Part shown: positions 24,403-34,961 of the stretch, in pieces
Layout: the number at the start of each line of letters is the position of its first letter
How positions within the stretch are numbered: position 1 is the first letter of the stretch
Assembly: GCF_900111735.1 (NCBI RefSeq)
Contig: NZ_FOHW01000008.1
Coordinates: forward strand, 85,413-149,412
From: Pseudomonas graminis
GTDB taxonomy: Bacteria > Pseudomonadota > Gammaproteobacteria > Pseudomonadales > Pseudomonadaceae
Direction of reading: 5' to 3'
Length of the DNA stretch: 64,000 bases
The notes under the pieces: generated by a model
Databases searched by the model: none
What the model was told of the DNA's origin: nothing
What the model saw: only the letters and a program-made list of their open reading frames with translations
Made by a program: the position numbers and the translations under genes

Positions 24403-26325
24403 ATGCCAACTATTACTCTTCCCGACGGCAGTCAACGTTCTTTCGATCACCCGGTATCCGTTGCCGAGGTCGCAGCTTCCATTGGTGCAGGCCTGGCCAA
24501 AGCCACCGTGGCCGGCAAGGTCAACGGTCAACTGGTTGATGCCAGCGACATCATCGATACCGATGCGAGCCTGCAAATCATCACCCCCAAGGATCAGGAA
24601 GGCCTGGAGATCATTCGTCACTCCTGCGCGCACCTGGTCGGCCATGCCGTCAAGCAGCTGTATCCGACTGCAAAGATGGTGATCGGCCCGGTCATCGATG
24701 ATGGCTTCTATTACGACATCGCCTACGAGCGTCCTTTTACGCCGGACGACATGGCGGCGATCGAGCAGCGCATGCAGCAGCTCATCGAAAAGGATTACGA
24801 CGTCATCAAGAAGGTCACGCCGCGCGCGGAAGTGATCGAGGTGTTCACGTCCCGTGGCGAAGACTACAAGCTGCGTCTGGTCGAAGACATGCCGAACGAG
24901 CAGGCCATGGGCCTGTATTACCACGAAGAATACGTCGACATGTGCCGTGGTCCGCACGTACCGAACACGCGTTTTCTCAAGTCGTTCAAGCTGACCAAGT
25001 TGTCTGGCGCCTACTGGCGCGGCGATGCCAAGAACGAGCAGCTGCAGCGCGTTTACGGCACGGCGTGGGCCGACAAGAAGCAGCTGGCTGCTTACATCCA
25101 GCGCATCGAAGAAGCCGAGAAACGCGATCACCGCAAGATCGGCAAGCGTCTGGGCCTGTTCCATACCCAGGAAGAAGCGCCGGGGATGGTCTTCTGGCAC
25201 CCGAACGGCTGGACGCTCTACCAGGTTCTCGAGCAGTACATGCGTAAGACTCAGCGCGAGAACGGCTACCTGGAGATCAAGACGCCTCAGGTCGTCGACC
25301 GCTCCCTGTGGGAGAAGTCCGGCCACTGGGCCAACTACGCCGAGAACATGTTCACCACCGAGTCGGAAAACCGCGACTACGCCATCAAGCCGATGAACTG
25401 CCCGTGCCACGTACAGGTGTTCAATCAGGGTCTGAAAAGCTACCGCGAGTTGCCGCTGCGTCTGGCCGAATTCGGCGCTTGCCACCGTAACGAACCTTCG
25501 GGCGCGCTGCACGGCATCATGCGCGTGCGGGCGTTCACCCAGGACGACGCGCACATCTTCTGCACCGAAGAGCAAATGCAGGCTGAATCCGCCGCGTTCA
25601 TCAAGCTGACCATGGCTGTCTACGCCGATTTCGGTTTCAAAGACATCGAAATGAAGCTGTCGACCCGTCCGGAGAAGCGCGTCGGTTCCGATGAATTATG
25701 GGATCGCGCCGAGTCCGCACTGGCTGCAGCCCTTGACAGCGCTGGTCTGCCGTACGATCTGCAACCGGGCGAGGGCGCGTTCTACGGTCCGAAGATCGAA
25801 TTTTCTCTCAAGGATTGCTTGGGTCGCGTCTGGCAATGCGGTACTCTGCAGCTCGATTTCAACCTGCCGATCCGTCTGGGCGCCGAATTCGTGTCGGAAG
25901 ACAACGGTCGCAAGCACCCGGTCATGTTGCACCGCGCAATCCTTGGCTCCTTCGAGCGCTTCATCGGAATCCTGATCGAGCACTACGAAGGCGCCTTCCC
26001 GGCGTGGCTTGCTCCAACTCAAGCAGTGATCATGAATATCACTGATAAACAGGCTGATTTTGCCCTTGAGGTGGAAAAAACATTGGCGCAAAGCGGATTC
26101 CGTGCCAAGTCCGACTTGAGAAATGAAAAGATCGGCTTTAAAATCCGCGAGCATACGTTGCTCAAAATTCCGTATCTCCTGGTGATTGGGGATCGGGAGG
26201 TTGAAACACAAACTGTCGCTGTGCGTACACGTGAAGGCGCAGACCTTGGCTCGATGCCGGTCGCCCAGTTCTCGGAGTTCCTTGCACAAGCGGTTTCCCG
26301 GCGTGGTCGCCAAGATTCGGAGTAA
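24403..26325 (+). CDS. thrS: Threonyl-tRNA synthetase
   Basis: 640 residues: TGS domain (1-60, [13 protein letters not shown]), editing domain ([16 protein letters not shown], and [10 protein letters not shown]), class II catalytic core ([29 protein letters not shown] with the zinc Cys, [48 protein letters not shown]) and a C-terminal anticodon-binding domain. Ligates Thr to tRNA-Thr. GGAGAGGAGG precedes the ATG. Leader hairpins suggest translational autocontrol. First gene of the block with infC-rpmI-rplT. Confidence 0.97.
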   Translation: MPTITLPDGSQRSFDHPVSVAEVAASIGAGLAKATVAGKVNGQLVDASDIIDTDASLQIITPKDQEGLEIIRHSCAHLVGHAVKQLYPTAKMVIGPVIDDGFYYDIAYERPFTPDDMAAIEQRMQQLIEKDYDVIKKVTPRAEVIEVFTSRGEDYKLRLVEDMPNEQAMGLYYHEEYVDMCRGPHVPNTRFLKSFKLTKLSGAYWRGDAKNEQLQRVYGTAWADKKQLAAYIQRIEEAEKRDHRKIGKRLGLFHTQEEAPGMVFWHPNGWTLYQVLEQYMRKTQRENGYLEIKTPQVVDRSLWEKSGHWANYAENMFTTESENRDYAIKPMNCPCHVQVFNQGLKSYRELPLRLAEFGACHRNEPSGALHGIMRVRAFTQDDAHIFCTEEQMQAESAAFIKLTMAVYADFGFKDIEMKLSTRPEKRVGSDELWDRAESALAAALDSAGLPYDLQPGEGAFYGPKIEFSLKDCLGRVWQCGTLQLDFNLPIRLGAEFVSEDNGRKHPVMLHRAILGSFERFIGILIEHYEGAFPAWLAPTQAVIMNITDKQADFALEVEKTLAQSGFRAKSDLRNEKIGFKIREHTLLKIPYLLVIGDREVETQTVAVRTREGADLGSMPVAQFSEFLAQAVSRRGRQDSE

Positions 26326-26327
26326 TT

Positions 26328-26876
26328 ATTATTAAGCGTGAAATGAGACAAGATAAACGAGCTGCACCGAAAGCCCCGATCAACGAGAATATCTCGGCAC
26401 GTGAGGTTCGTTTAATTGGGGCTGAGGGTGAGCAGCTTGGGATTGTGTCAATTGAAGACGCGCTTCTTAAGGCTGAAGAGGCCAAGCTGGATCTGGTGGA
26501 AATTTCTGCCGATGCAGTACCCCCTGTTTGCAAACTGATGGACTACGGCAAATCGATCTTCGAAAAGAAGAAACAGGTTGCTGCCGCCAAGAAAAATCAG
26601 AAGCAGATCCAGGTTAAAGAAATCAAGTTTCGTCCAGGGACGGAGGAAGGGGATTACCAGGTAAAACTACGCAACCTGGTACGTTTCCTGAGTGACGGGG
26701 ACAGGGCCAAGATTTCCTTGAGATTTCGCGGTCGTGAGATGGCCCACCAGGAGCTGGGGATGGAGCTGTTGAAGCGGGTTGAAGCTGACCTGCTCGAATA
26801 CGGCTCGGTCGAACAGCATCCTAAGATGGAAGGACGCCAGCTGATCATGGTCATCGCCCCGAAAAAGAAGAAATAA
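26328..26876 (+). CDS. infC: Translation initiation factor IF-3, non-AUG start
   Basis: 182 residues if begun at ATT 26328, five bases after GGAG. The first ATG (26343) lies 20 bases from that site and would drop the conserved IKRE segment. IF-3 binds the 30S subunit and rejects non-initiator codons, and the rare AUU start of infC is the classical autocontrol device. Motifs: [72 protein letters not shown] at 26325 and 26331 are alternative codons. The gene follows thrS by two bases. Confidence 0.93.
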   Translation: MIKREMRQDKRAAPKAPINENISAREVRLIGAEGEQLGIVSIEDALLKAEEAKLDLVEISADAVPPVCKLMDYGKSIFEKKKQVAAAKKNQKQIQVKEIKFRPGTEEGDYQVKLRNLVRFLSDGDRAKISLRFRGREMAHQELGMELLKRVEADLLEYGSVEQHPKMEGRQLIMVIAPKKKK

Positions 26877-26936
26877 CCACCAGGGCACGGCAGGCCTTGC
26901 GGTTATGTTTATCAACTGAATGCGGAGTATCCGAAC

Positions 26937-27131
26937 ATGCCAAAGATGAAGACTAAAAGTGGTGCAGCTAAGCGGTTTTTGAAAACCGCGAATGGCATCA
27001 AGCACAAGCACGCTTTCAAGAGCCACATCCTGACCAAAATGTCGACAAAGCGTAAGCGTCAATTGCGTGGAAGCAGCTTGCTGCATCCGTCCGACGTGGC
27101 AAAAGTCAAGCGCATGCTGCGCCTTTGCTAA
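26937..27131 (+). CDS. rpmI: 50S ribosomal protein L35
   Basis: 64 residues, extremely basic ([20 protein letters not shown] ... [22 protein letters not shown]), full length for L35. Lies between infC and rplT in the universal order; in E. coli L20 represses this gene pair by binding the intercistronic RNA. Confidence 0.97.
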   Translation: MPKMKTKSGAAKRFLKTANGIKHKHAFKSHILTKMSTKRKRQLRGSSLLHPSDVAKVKRMLRLC

Positions 27132-27159
27132 TTTTGATCAAGAACAGAGGAATTAACTC

Positions 27160-27516
27160 ATGGCTCGTGTAAAGCGTGGCGTCATTGCCCGTAAGCGTCA
27201 CAAAAAAATTCTGAAACTTGCTAAAGGCTATTACGGCGCGCGTTCACGCGTATTCCGTGTTGCCAAGCAAGCGGTAATCAAGGCTGGCCAATACGCCTAC
27301 CGTGACCGTCGTCAGAAAAAACGTCAGTTCCGCGCTCTGTGGATCGCTCGTATCAACGCTGGTGCGCGTATCAACGGTCTGTCCTACAGCCGTTTCATCG
27401 CTGGCCTGAAAAAAGCGTCGATCGAGATCGACCGCAAGGTTCTGGCTGATCTGGCAGTGAACGAAAAAGCGGCGTTTGCTGCGATTGTCGAGAAAGCTAA
27501 AGCCACTTTGGCCTAA
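27160..27516 (+). CDS. rplT: 50S ribosomal protein L20
   Basis: 118 residues ([20 protein letters not shown] ... [20 protein letters not shown]), typical L20 length and sequence. Needed for early 50S assembly. GAGGAA precedes the ATG. Followed by two hairpins before pheS. Confidence 0.97.
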   Translation: MARVKRGVIARKRHKKILKLAKGYYGARSRVFRVAKQAVIKAGQYAYRDRRQKKRQFRALWIARINAGARINGLSYSRFIAGLKKASIEIDRKVLADLAVNEKAAFAAIVEKAKATLA

Positions 27517-27529
27517 GTCCCCGGCAATC

Positions 27530-27553
27530 ACCGGACCCCGCTCGGGGTTCGGT
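27530..27553 (+). other. First leader hairpin after rplT
   Basis: ACCGGACCCCG (27530-27540) pairs with CGGGGTTCGGT (27543-27553), eleven pairs including one G-U, with a very tight loop. No T run. Precedes the terminator hairpin at 27567. Confidence 0.55.
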
Positions 27554-27566
27554 GTTAAACGTCATA

Positions 27567-28637
<1,071 letters not shown>

Positions 28638-28669
28638 GTCGCCCGTAACGAATTCTTTAGGAGAGCAGG

Positions 28670-31048
28670 ATGAAATTCAGTGAACAATGGCTGCGCGGCT
28701 GGGTTAGCCCGCAGGTGTCCCGCGACGAGCTGGTTGCTCGTCTGTCGATGGCCGGCCTTGAAGTAGACAGCGTCACGCCGGCAGCGGGCGTTTTCAGCGG
28801 TGTTGTGGTGGGCGAAGTGCTGAGCACCGAGCAGCACCCGGACGCTGACAAGCTGCGCGTTTGCCAGGTCAGCAACGGTGCCGAGACTTTTCAGGTTGTG
28901 TGTGGCGCGCCAAACGTGCGTCCCGGTCTGAAGATTCCGTTTGCCATGATCGGCGCCGCATTGCCGGGCGATTTCAAGATCAAGAAAGCCAAGCTGCGTG
29001 GCGTCGAGTCCAACGGCATGCTGTGCTCTCAGGCCGAGCTGCAGGTGGGCGAAGGCAACGACGGCTTGATGGAGCTGCCGGCCGACGCGCCCGTTGGCCA
29101 GGATGTACGCGTCTATCTGGAACTGGACGACGCGAGCATCGAAGTCGACCTGACGCCCAACCGTGGCGACTGCCTGTCGGTCGCGGGCCTGGCCCGTGAA
29201 GTGGGTGCGCTCTATGACGCAGTCGTGACGCGTCCGCAGGTTGCAGTGGTTCCGGCCGTGCACGATGAAGTGCGTCCCGTTGACGTGATCGCGTCTGCGG
29301 CATGCCCACGTTATCTGGGTCGCGTCATCCGCAATGTCGACCTGTCGCGCCCTACGCCGTTGTGGATGGTAGAGCGCCTGCGTCGCTCGGACGTCCGCAG
29401 CATCGACGCCGCAGTCGACATCACCAACTACGTGATGCTTGAGCTGGGTCAGCCGCTGCATGCGTTCGACCTTGCCGAAATCAATGGCGGTATCCGCGTG
29501 CGCATGGCGGAAGAGGGCGAGAAGCTTGTGCTTCTGGATGGGCAGGAAGTCAGCCTGCGCGCTGATACCCTGGTCATCGCCGACCATCAGCGTGCTTTGG
29601 CCATCGCCGGTGTCATGGGTGGCGAGCACAGCGGCGTGTCTGCAACGACCCGCGATATCTTCCTTGAGAGCGCCTTTTTCGATCAAATTGCCGTTGCCGG
29701 CAAGGCACGTTCGTATGGTCTGCACACCGACGCGTCCCATCGCTATGAGCGCGGCGTTGACTGGCAGCTGGCCCGCGAAGCCATGGAGCGTGCCACTGGC
29801 CTGCTTCTGGAGATCACGGGCGGTGAAGCCGGTCCGGTCATCGAGACCGTCAGCGATCAGCACCTGCCTTCGGTTGAGCCGATCATTCTGCGTGCCGAGC
29901 GTATCGAGCAAATGCTGGGCATGAAGATGGACGCCGCGGAAATCGAGCGCCTGCTGACCGCGCTTGGTCTGACCGTCGCGCCTCACGCCAGCGAGCAATG
30001 GCGCGTCGAAGTGCCAAGTCATCGCTTTGATATCACCCTCGAAGTCGATCTGATCGAGGAACTGGCCCGCCTTCACGGTTACAACCGTCTGCCGGTTCGT
30101 TACCCGCAGGCGCGTCTGGCCCCGCAACCGCGTGCCGAAGCTCAGAGTGATCTGCCGGCCTTGCGTCGTCTGCTGGTCGCGCGTGGTTATCAGGAAGCAA
30201 TTACTTACAGCTTCATCGATCAGAAATGGTTCGAGCTGTTCAGCCCGGGTGTTGAGCCGCTGCTGCTGGCCAATCCGATCTCGGCTGATATGTCGGCGAT
30301 GCGTTCGTCCCTATGGCCGGGTCTGGTGAAGTCGCTGCAGCACAACCTCAATCGCCAGCAGGATCGCGTGCGCTTGTTCGAGAGCGGGCTGCGTTTCGTC
30401 GGCCAACTGGAAGGTCTGAAGCAAGAACCGATGCTGGCCGGTGTGATCTGCGGCAGCCGTCTGCCGGAAGGCTGGGCGCAGGGCCGCGATGTCGTCGACT
30501 TCTTCGACGTCAAGGCTGACGTCGAAGCAGTGCTGGGCTTCGCCGGTGCGCAGGATGATTTCCGTTTCGTACCCGGAAGCCATCCCGCATTGCACCCGGG
30601 CCAGACCGCGCGTATTGAGCGCGATGGCCGTGAAGTCGGCTACATCGGCGCGCTGCACCCGGAACTGTCGAAGACCCTGGGCCTTGATCGTCCGGTGTTC
30701 GTTTTCGAACTGGTTCTGGCTGAAGTTGCGACAGGCCGTCTGCCGAAATTCCACGAGCTTTCACGCTTCCCGGAAGTGCGTCGCGACCTGGCGCTGCTGG
30801 CCGATCGTGATGTTTGCGCGACCGCCGTGCTGGACGTTATTCGTGAGAATGCAGGGGAATGGCTCACAGACCTCAGGCTGTTTGATGTTTACCAGGGTAA
30901 AGGCATTGATCCGCTTAGAAAAAGCCTTGCAGTCGGCTTGACCTGGCAACATCCATCGCGCACTCTTACCGACGATGAGGTAAACGCTTCGACGCAGCAA
31001 ATTCTCACCTCGCTAGAGGCAAGGTTAAACGCCACGTTAAGGATGTAG
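28670..31048 (+). CDS. pheT: Phenylalanyl-tRNA synthetase beta subunit
   Basis: 792 residues: an EMAP/tRNA-binding OB domain near residues 40-150 (VVVGEVLSTEQHPDADKLRV), B3/B4 editing region (AVDITNYVMLELGQPLHAFD), B5 domain, catalytic-like core and a C-terminal ferredoxin-like anticodon-binding domain. The ATG has AGGAGAGCAGG upstream. ihfA follows after three bases, the standard enterobacterial and pseudomonad arrangement. Confidence 0.97.
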   Translation: MKFSEQWLRGWVSPQVSRDELVARLSMAGLEVDSVTPAAGVFSGVVVGEVLSTEQHPDADKLRVCQVSNGAETFQVVCGAPNVRPGLKIPFAMIGAALPGDFKIKKAKLRGVESNGMLCSQAELQVGEGNDGLMELPADAPVGQDVRVYLELDDASIEVDLTPNRGDCLSVAGLAREVGALYDAVVTRPQVAVVPAVHDEVRPVDVIASAACPRYLGRVIRNVDLSRPTPLWMVERLRRSDVRSIDAAVDITNYVMLELGQPLHAFDLAEINGGIRVRMAEEGEKLVLLDGQEVSLRADTLVIADHQRALAIAGVMGGEHSGVSATTRDIFLESAFFDQIAVAGKARSYGLHTDASHRYERGVDWQLAREAMERATGLLLEITGGEAGPVIETVSDQHLPSVEPIILRAERIEQMLGMKMDAAEIERLLTALGLTVAPHASEQWRVEVPSHRFDITLEVDLIEELARLHGYNRLPVRYPQARLAPQPRAEAQSDLPALRRLLVARGYQEAITYSFIDQKWFELFSPGVEPLLLANPISADMSAMRSSLWPGLVKSLQHNLNRQQDRVRLFESGLRFVGQLEGLKQEPMLAGVICGSRLPEGWAQGRDVVDFFDVKADVEAVLGFAGAQDDFRFVPGSHPALHPGQTARIERDGREVGYIGALHPELSKTLGLDRPVFVFELVLAEVATGRLPKFHELSRFPEVRRDLALLADRDVCATAVLDVIRENAGEWLTDLRLFDVYQGKGIDPLRKSLAVGLTWQHPSRTLTDDEVNASTQQILTSLEARLNATLRM

Positions 31049-31051
31049 CGT

Positions 31052-31354
31052 ATGGGGGCTCTGACGAAAGCTGAGATGGCCGAACGTCTGTACGAAGAGC
31101 TAGGCCTGAATAAACGAGAAGCCAAGGAACTGGTCGAGCTGTTCTTTGAGGAAATCAGGCACGCTCTGGAAGACAACGAGCAGGTCAAATTGTCCGGATT
31201 CGGCAATTTTGATCTGCGCGATAAACGCCAGCGGCCGGGCCGAAATCCCAAGACAGGGGAAGAAATCCCGATTACCGCTCGCCGTGTGGTCACCTTTCGC
31301 CCAGGGCAGAAACTGAAGGCCCGAGTTGAGGCTTATGCTGGAACCAAGTCATAA
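31052..31354 (+). CDS. ihfA: Integration host factor alpha subunit
   Basis: 100 residues of the HU/IHF fold ([40 protein letters not shown] with the Pro-containing beta arm, [15 protein letters not shown]). With IhfB it bends DNA at specific sites. Immediately after pheT; the last 20 bases overlap the MerR-type gene. Confidence 0.97.
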   Translation: MGALTKAEMAERLYEELGLNKREAKELVELFFEEIRHALEDNEQVKLSGFGNFDLRDKRQRPGRNPKTGEEIPITARRVVTFRPGQKLKARVEAYAGTKS

Positions 31355-31691
31355 CGACGAGCTACCGCCTATCCCCGGCAAACGCTACTTCACCATTGGT
31401 GAAGTCAGCGAGCTCTGCGCGGTCAAACCGCACGTTTTGCGTTATTGGGAGCAGGAGTTTCCTCAACTCAACCCGGTCAAGCGCCGCGGAAACCGCCGGT
31501 ATTATCAGCGACAGGACGTGCTGATGATCCGCCAGATCCGCGCGCTGCTTTACGATCAGGGCTTTACCATTGGCGGCGCGCGTCTGCGCATGTCCAGCGA
31601 TGAGGTCAAGGATGATTCGCTGCAGTACAAGCAGCTGATCAAGCAGATGATCGTCGAGCTGGAAGATGTCCTGGTCGTGCTGCGCAAGTGA
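31335..31691 (+). CDS. MerR-family transcriptional regulator
   Basis: 118 residues: winged helix-turn-helix ([20 protein letters not shown], then [30 protein letters not shown]) and a short C-terminal dimerisation helix ([20 protein letters not shown]). The effector region has no cysteine suited to metal sensing. It overlaps ihfA by 20 bases and has GAGG before the ATG. Conserved position in pseudomonads; target unknown. Confidence 0.88.
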   Translation: MLEPSHNDELPPIPGKRYFTIGEVSELCAVKPHVLRYWEQEFPQLNPVKRRGNRRYYQRQDVLMIRQIRALLYDQGFTIGGARLRMSSDEVKDDSLQYKQLIKQMIVELEDVLVVLRK

Positions 31692-31799
31692 CATAGCGCG
31701 GTTTGCCGAAATACTTCCATCATTCAAAAGCTTAGGGTATATTCCTCGACGCTTTCGCAAGAACCCGCAACACAGAAGTAGCAGTGAGTAACGCCTAGT

Positions 31800-31876
31800 C
31801 GGGGCGTAGCGCAGTCCGGTAGCGCACTAGCATGGGGTGCTAGGGGTCGAGTGTTCGAATCACTCCGTCCCGACCA
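31800..31876 (+). tRNA. tRNA-Pro(GGG)
   Basis: 77 bases folding as a full cloverleaf: acceptor CGGGGCG/CGTCCCG (one G-U), anticodon stem CTAGC/GCTAG with loop ATGGGGT (anticodon GGG, reads CCC), T arm GAGTG-TTCGAAT-CACTC, and encoded CCA at 31874-31876. tRNA 3' ends are common integration sites, and the next 4.5 kb is accessory in character. Confidence 0.96.
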
Positions 31877-31892
31877 TATTTTTCAATGACTT

Positions 31893-31920
31893 AGCCCAAT
31901 CTTCTCAGGTTGGGCTTTTT
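31893..31920 (+). terminator. Terminator after tRNA-Pro
   Basis: AGCCCAA and TTGGGCT arms with a 10-base loop and a TTTTT tail, 17 bases after the tRNA. Confidence 0.88.
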
Positions 31921-32177
31921 CATGTCTGGAGATTTTCGGGGCTCATCCTGACTTCATTGTTGCAGACACGTCATCTCTGAGCTCACGGAACTGGCAATTC
32001 AGTCGATGCTCGGCGAGCAGTTCCTACAGTCCCGCCCATGATTTTCTGGTGCTCAGGTTTCAGGCTCACCAGGCAGCATCTTTGCGGCGGCCTCGACGAT
32101 TTGCTTCCGAAGGGCCGGTGGCGATAGGGGCTGAATTAAGGTATTAAAGCGGCCTGCTTACTGAATGGATTCGAGCT
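31921..32177. other. Intergenic stretch after tRNA-Pro
   Basis: About 260 bases with no credible open frame, no repeat of the tRNA 3' end and no integrase remnant that I can recognise. It is the left edge of the accessory stretch. Confidence 0.45.
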
Positions 32178-32549
32178 ATGCGCTACTGGATTGGTTTTAT
32201 GCTGCTCGCGGCCTCTGCCGCTGCATGGGCTGATGAAGCACAGATGAAACAATGGGCAAAAATGGATCGCTGCTCAAACGCAGCGTCCGTCGTTGTTTCG
32301 ATAATCGAAGAAACCTCCGATACGTTCAAGCAAGGGCTCGCTCTTCAAGGCGCGATAAACGGACTTAGAACCAATTCGAAGTTGGGTGAGGCGACCCCTA
32401 CACCCACTGAGGTCTCGGGCTCCTACAATATGGCGCTTCGGATATCTGCGGGAATGCCGCGACCACTCGGGAAACGGGATCATGACTGGTTGATCGCACA
32501 ATCTGCATCAGCGTGCTCATTGTGGATACCGGACGCCAAGCCTGAGTAG
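32178..32549 (+). CDS. Exported protein of unknown function
   Basis: 123 residues: signal peptide (MRYWIGFMLLAASAAAWA-DEAQ), then a helical domain with cysteines in MDRCSNAAS and SASACSLWIP. No family recognised. Base composition is lower in GC than the translation block upstream. The ribosome-binding site is weak (CGAGCT). Start chosen because it gives the signal peptide directly. Confidence 0.62.
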   Translation: MRYWIGFMLLAASAAAWADEAQMKQWAKMDRCSNAASVVVSIIEETSDTFKQGLALQGAINGLRTNSKLGEATPTPTEVSGSYNMALRISAGMPRPLGKRDHDWLIAQSASACSLWIPDAKPE

Positions 32550-32678
32550 TTAGCCCGATGATTGTTTCCGACGGTGGCGGATAGCTTGGCGTCTGACGGG
32601 TTTTGGTGCGCGATAAGGTGCGAGTCGCTTTGGCTGCTAGCGTGCCGGCCGAAGTTTCTATCAATAGGGAGTTTTTGA

Positions 32679-33020
32679 ATGTTGTCGATCAGAATGTCTG
32701 CTCTGCCGCTTTGTCTGGCTCTGTTGGGCTATGCCGGCAACTCTTTCGCGAGCCCGGAAGATGAAAAGCAACAAGGCCTTGTAGTGCTGGTTGCAATGGA
32801 GCAGGTCTGCAATAACGCGAATCCTGGCATGAAGAGCGATGTTGAGAACGCCATGGCATCGGATTCCACCATTGATGGGGCAACAAAGGCGGAAGTGAGA
32901 AAAACCAAATCTGACCCTGCCTATAAATTCAAGGTTAGCAGCATGGCCGACAACTTGATGCACTCGCCAATGGGGGCGTATGTCGCCAAAGACATGTGCA
33001 AGAATTACGGCTCGAAATAG
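32679..33020 (+). CDS. Exported protein of unknown function
   Basis: 113 residues: signal peptide (SALPLCLALLGYAGNSFA-SPED), then a helical domain with Cys in MEQVCNNANP and AKDMCKNYG. The size, two-Cys pattern and adjacent position suggest distant relation to the preceding gene, but I cannot show it. GGGAG precedes the ATG. Codon use is less GC-biased than in core genes. Confidence 0.65.
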   Translation: MLSIRMSALPLCLALLGYAGNSFASPEDEKQQGLVVLVAMEQVCNNANPGMKSDVENAMASDSTIDGATKAEVRKTKSDPAYKFKVSSMADNLMHSPMGAYVAKDMCKNYGSK

Positions 33021-33083
33021 TCAGTTCCACCGCAGCGCACCCGACAATCACCGAAATCGTTGCTCAGTATTCGAGGCTGACGC

Positions 33084-33584
33084 TCAGTATTTCGTATGGA
33101 GGTGCTGTGCGTCATCTCGCTTCATGGCGCTGATGCGACCGAGCGTCCAGAAGGAAATCCCGAAGAAGAGCAGCGAAATCAGTACGCCGCCGCTCATGAT
33201 GTAAAAACCTGGCCGATAGCTATGGACATTGGCTGCGACGGCGCTGTAATCCGGAAACCAGCGCGAATGGATCAAGGTGACGTCTTCGTCTACTCCACAG
33301 TTTTCCCTCTCGCCGCATCCAGTGTCCAGGTATTGCCCTTCGTGAGGCCGGTTATCTTGGTCCACGTAACGGTAGTGCACGATCTTAGCAAGTCGGTTTC
33401 TCGGGATTTCTTCCAGCTGCGTCACCGTGCCGGTCACTTGGTCCCCATTCCACTGAAGAGCTGCGTAGGTGAAACCTTCGTTTCTAGCCATCGCGGCAAA
33501 TGCTAATAAAACACAGCATGCGATAGTTAGCAGGACGACCCGGTTGTACAGATGGTCTAGTTCTGCCTCACGTGGATTAAACAT
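33084..33584 (-). CDS. DUF3592-like membrane protein
   Basis: 166 residues with two membrane helices (about 15-34 and 130-150) flanking a periplasmic beta-rich domain: GDQVTGTVTQLEEI, IVHYRYVDQDNRPHEGQYL, DEDVTLIHSRWFPDYS. This layout is typical of DUF3592. Function unknown. ATG 33584 has GGAG six bases upstream and is preferred to ATG 33596. It converges with the exported protein gene. Confidence 0.68.
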   Translation of the reverse strand: MFNPREAELDHLYNRVVLLTIACCVLLAFAAMARNEGFTYAALQWNGDQVTGTVTQLEEIPRNRLAKIVHYRYVDQDNRPHEGQYLDTGCGERENCGVDEDVTLIHSRWFPDYSAVAANVHSYRPGFYIMSGGVLISLLFFGISFWTLGRISAMKRDDAQHLHTKY

Positions 33585-33964
33585 CCAATGCTCCATGGCT
33601 TACGGGGGAATGTGTTTCTATCGGCGAGGTACACAAGAACTTTATCGTCATGGCCAGCCAGGGCCCGGCCGCTTCGCTTCTGCTTCATGACCCGCGCAGT
33701 GCACCTGAACCGCCAGCAAGTTGGAAACTGGGGCCAGCTGTCCCGACTGCTTGCAATGGTTCAGAGGGCGATGTACCCCATACAGAGAGTTGGCACTGAA
33801 CGGACGCCCCCCTTTTCGATGCGCGGACGGGCAGGGGGGGATCGCACCTTATATGAGTAGTAAGAGAAATGTAGCATTAGGCCATCTATGGACGATTTAA
33901 GTGTGTACAATGCGCGGCGCTCAGTTCCAGCTCTGGCTGAGCATTATTTATATAGGGAATTCAG
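33585..33964. other. 380-base gap, no gene recognised
   Basis: The open frame 33588-33860 (+) lacks coding character. Near the right end there is a promoter-like TACAAT (33906-33911) and a leader hairpin (33919-33942, GCTCAG and CTGAGC arms with an inner CCAG/CTGG) just before the lipoprotein gene. Confidence 0.45.
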
Positions 33965-34384
33965 ATGTACGCTCTTCGCAACTTGTCAGCAGCCGTTTTG
34001 TTAGTTTTGACTGCTGGCTGCGCTTCCGGTTTGGATCACACGCAGGAATCTGAACTGGCGGGCTATCGTGCCAACCATCTTGATGTTCAAGAAAAAAGTC
34101 CAGGCCTGGCCGCAGGACTGGGCCTCCTGCCTGGCGGTGGGTCGTTCTACGGGCGCGCTTACGGCTACGGTGTTGTCAACCTGTTGCTGTGGCCATTGTC
34201 TATTATCTGGGATCCTGTCAGTGGCTACGACGCAGCTGAGTCCATCAACTATCAGGCATCAAAGGCTCATGTAGCCAGCTTGAAGCGCCGGGACATGGAT
34301 CGTCTTGACGCCAGGCTTTCAGCTAACGAGATTGATCTGAAAACCTACACGCTGGAAAAGCGAAAAGTTGACAATCTGTACTAA
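33965..34384 (+). CDS. Lipoprotein of unknown function
   Basis: 139 residues: lipobox LTAG-C, a Gly-rich hydrophobic stretch (LAAGLGLLPGGGSFYGRAYG) followed by VVNLLLWPLSIIWDPVSGYD, then a charged helical tail. The Gly-rich/TM-like middle is seen in small envelope proteins with a Gly-zipper style, so membrane association beyond the lipid anchor is possible. GGGA precedes the ATG. No linked partner. Confidence 0.65.
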   Translation: MYALRNLSAAVLLVLTAGCASGLDHTQESELAGYRANHLDVQEKSPGLAAGLGLLPGGGSFYGRAYGYGVVNLLLWPLSIIWDPVSGYDAAESINYQASKAHVASLKRRDMDRLDARLSANEIDLKTYTLEKRKVDNLY

Positions 34385-34449
34385 CGATTCCTAAACATGA
34401 ATGGAGCCCGCTGTAATGAGCTGAGCGTCATGCGCAGTACTTACGGTGG

Positions 34450-34499
34450 CCCAGCCTTATCCTTTCCCACCGGCAGGGAATTGACTCTGCCGGGCTGGG
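34450..34499. repeat. Nested inverted repeat
   Basis: Outer arms CCCAGCC (34450-34456) and GGCTGGG (34493-34499) enclose inner arms CCGGCAG (34470-34476) and CTGCCGG (34487-34493). No T run follows. Terminator remnant or recombination scar; function open. Confidence 0.5.
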
Positions 34500-34646
34500 T
34501 ATCGCCTCCCGTTGACAGAACGGGGTCTGGTCGAAACGATACTGCGTCAGCCCCTCGACCAGCTCGTCGATAGAGCGCTGCATGACCCGGCGGCAGGCAG
34601 CGAGCTGGCGCCTCTCAGTACCGACCTACATCAGGGATGTGTGCCT

Positions 34647-34865
34647 TCAATAACACCCTGGCTGATTCGCGGGTTGGCCATTGCAGGGGATGTTCCACTT
34701 CGAACCCAGTGGATTGCTCGGCCGGCACGCCCACATCTTCATCATCTCGACGCGAGTCGTCGGCGCGACATCGTAGCGCTCCACATGAATAACCAACTGC
34801 TCTGGCACAAGCCCCTCAGGGCAATGGTCCGCAGGCTCGTCGATCGAGTAGCGTCCGCACCCACG
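34647..34865 (-). pseudogene. Remnant of an SRAP (YedK/HMCES-type) gene
   Basis: The minus-strand frame encodes GCGRYSIDEPADHC ... LVPEQLVI ... VERYDVAPTTRVEMM and stops at 34647. CGRYS with Cys as the expected nucleophile after the initiator, and ERYxVAPTT, are hallmarks of the SOS-response-associated peptidase family that crosslinks to abasic sites in single-stranded DNA. There is no start codon (an in-frame TAG lies upstream at 34884-34886) and the remaining ~150 residues are missing. It lies next to the umuDC locus, so it is plausibly a decayed repair gene. Confidence 0.5.
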
Positions 34866-34922
34866 GTCACCCGTCGAAATTCCCTACACAGAACATTGAC
34901 CGGAGGCAGGCTAGAACGTTAA

Positions 34923-34938
34923 CTGTATATACGTACAG
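34923..34938. promoter_or_regulatory. LexA (SOS) box of the umuD remnant/umuC operon
   Basis: CTGTATATACGTACAG, CTG-N10-CAG with the TATATA centre of strong Pseudomonas boxes, ending 23 bases before the ATG at 34962. Confidence 0.9.
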
Positions 34939-34961
34939 TTATTCACGGCAAGGCTTGCATC

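Noticed and set aside
31800..31876. Attachment-site duplication of the tRNA-Pro 3' end
   Set aside because: I looked through the following 6.5 kb for a second copy of the T-arm/acceptor segment and found none.
33588..33860. Open frame in the gap before the lipoprotein gene
   Set aside because: Arg-rich composition without fold-like pattern; the preceding gene lies on the other strand.
34512..34922. 136-codon plus-strand open frame
   Set aside because: The opposite strand carries SRAP-like sequence, which explains the region better as a decayed gene.
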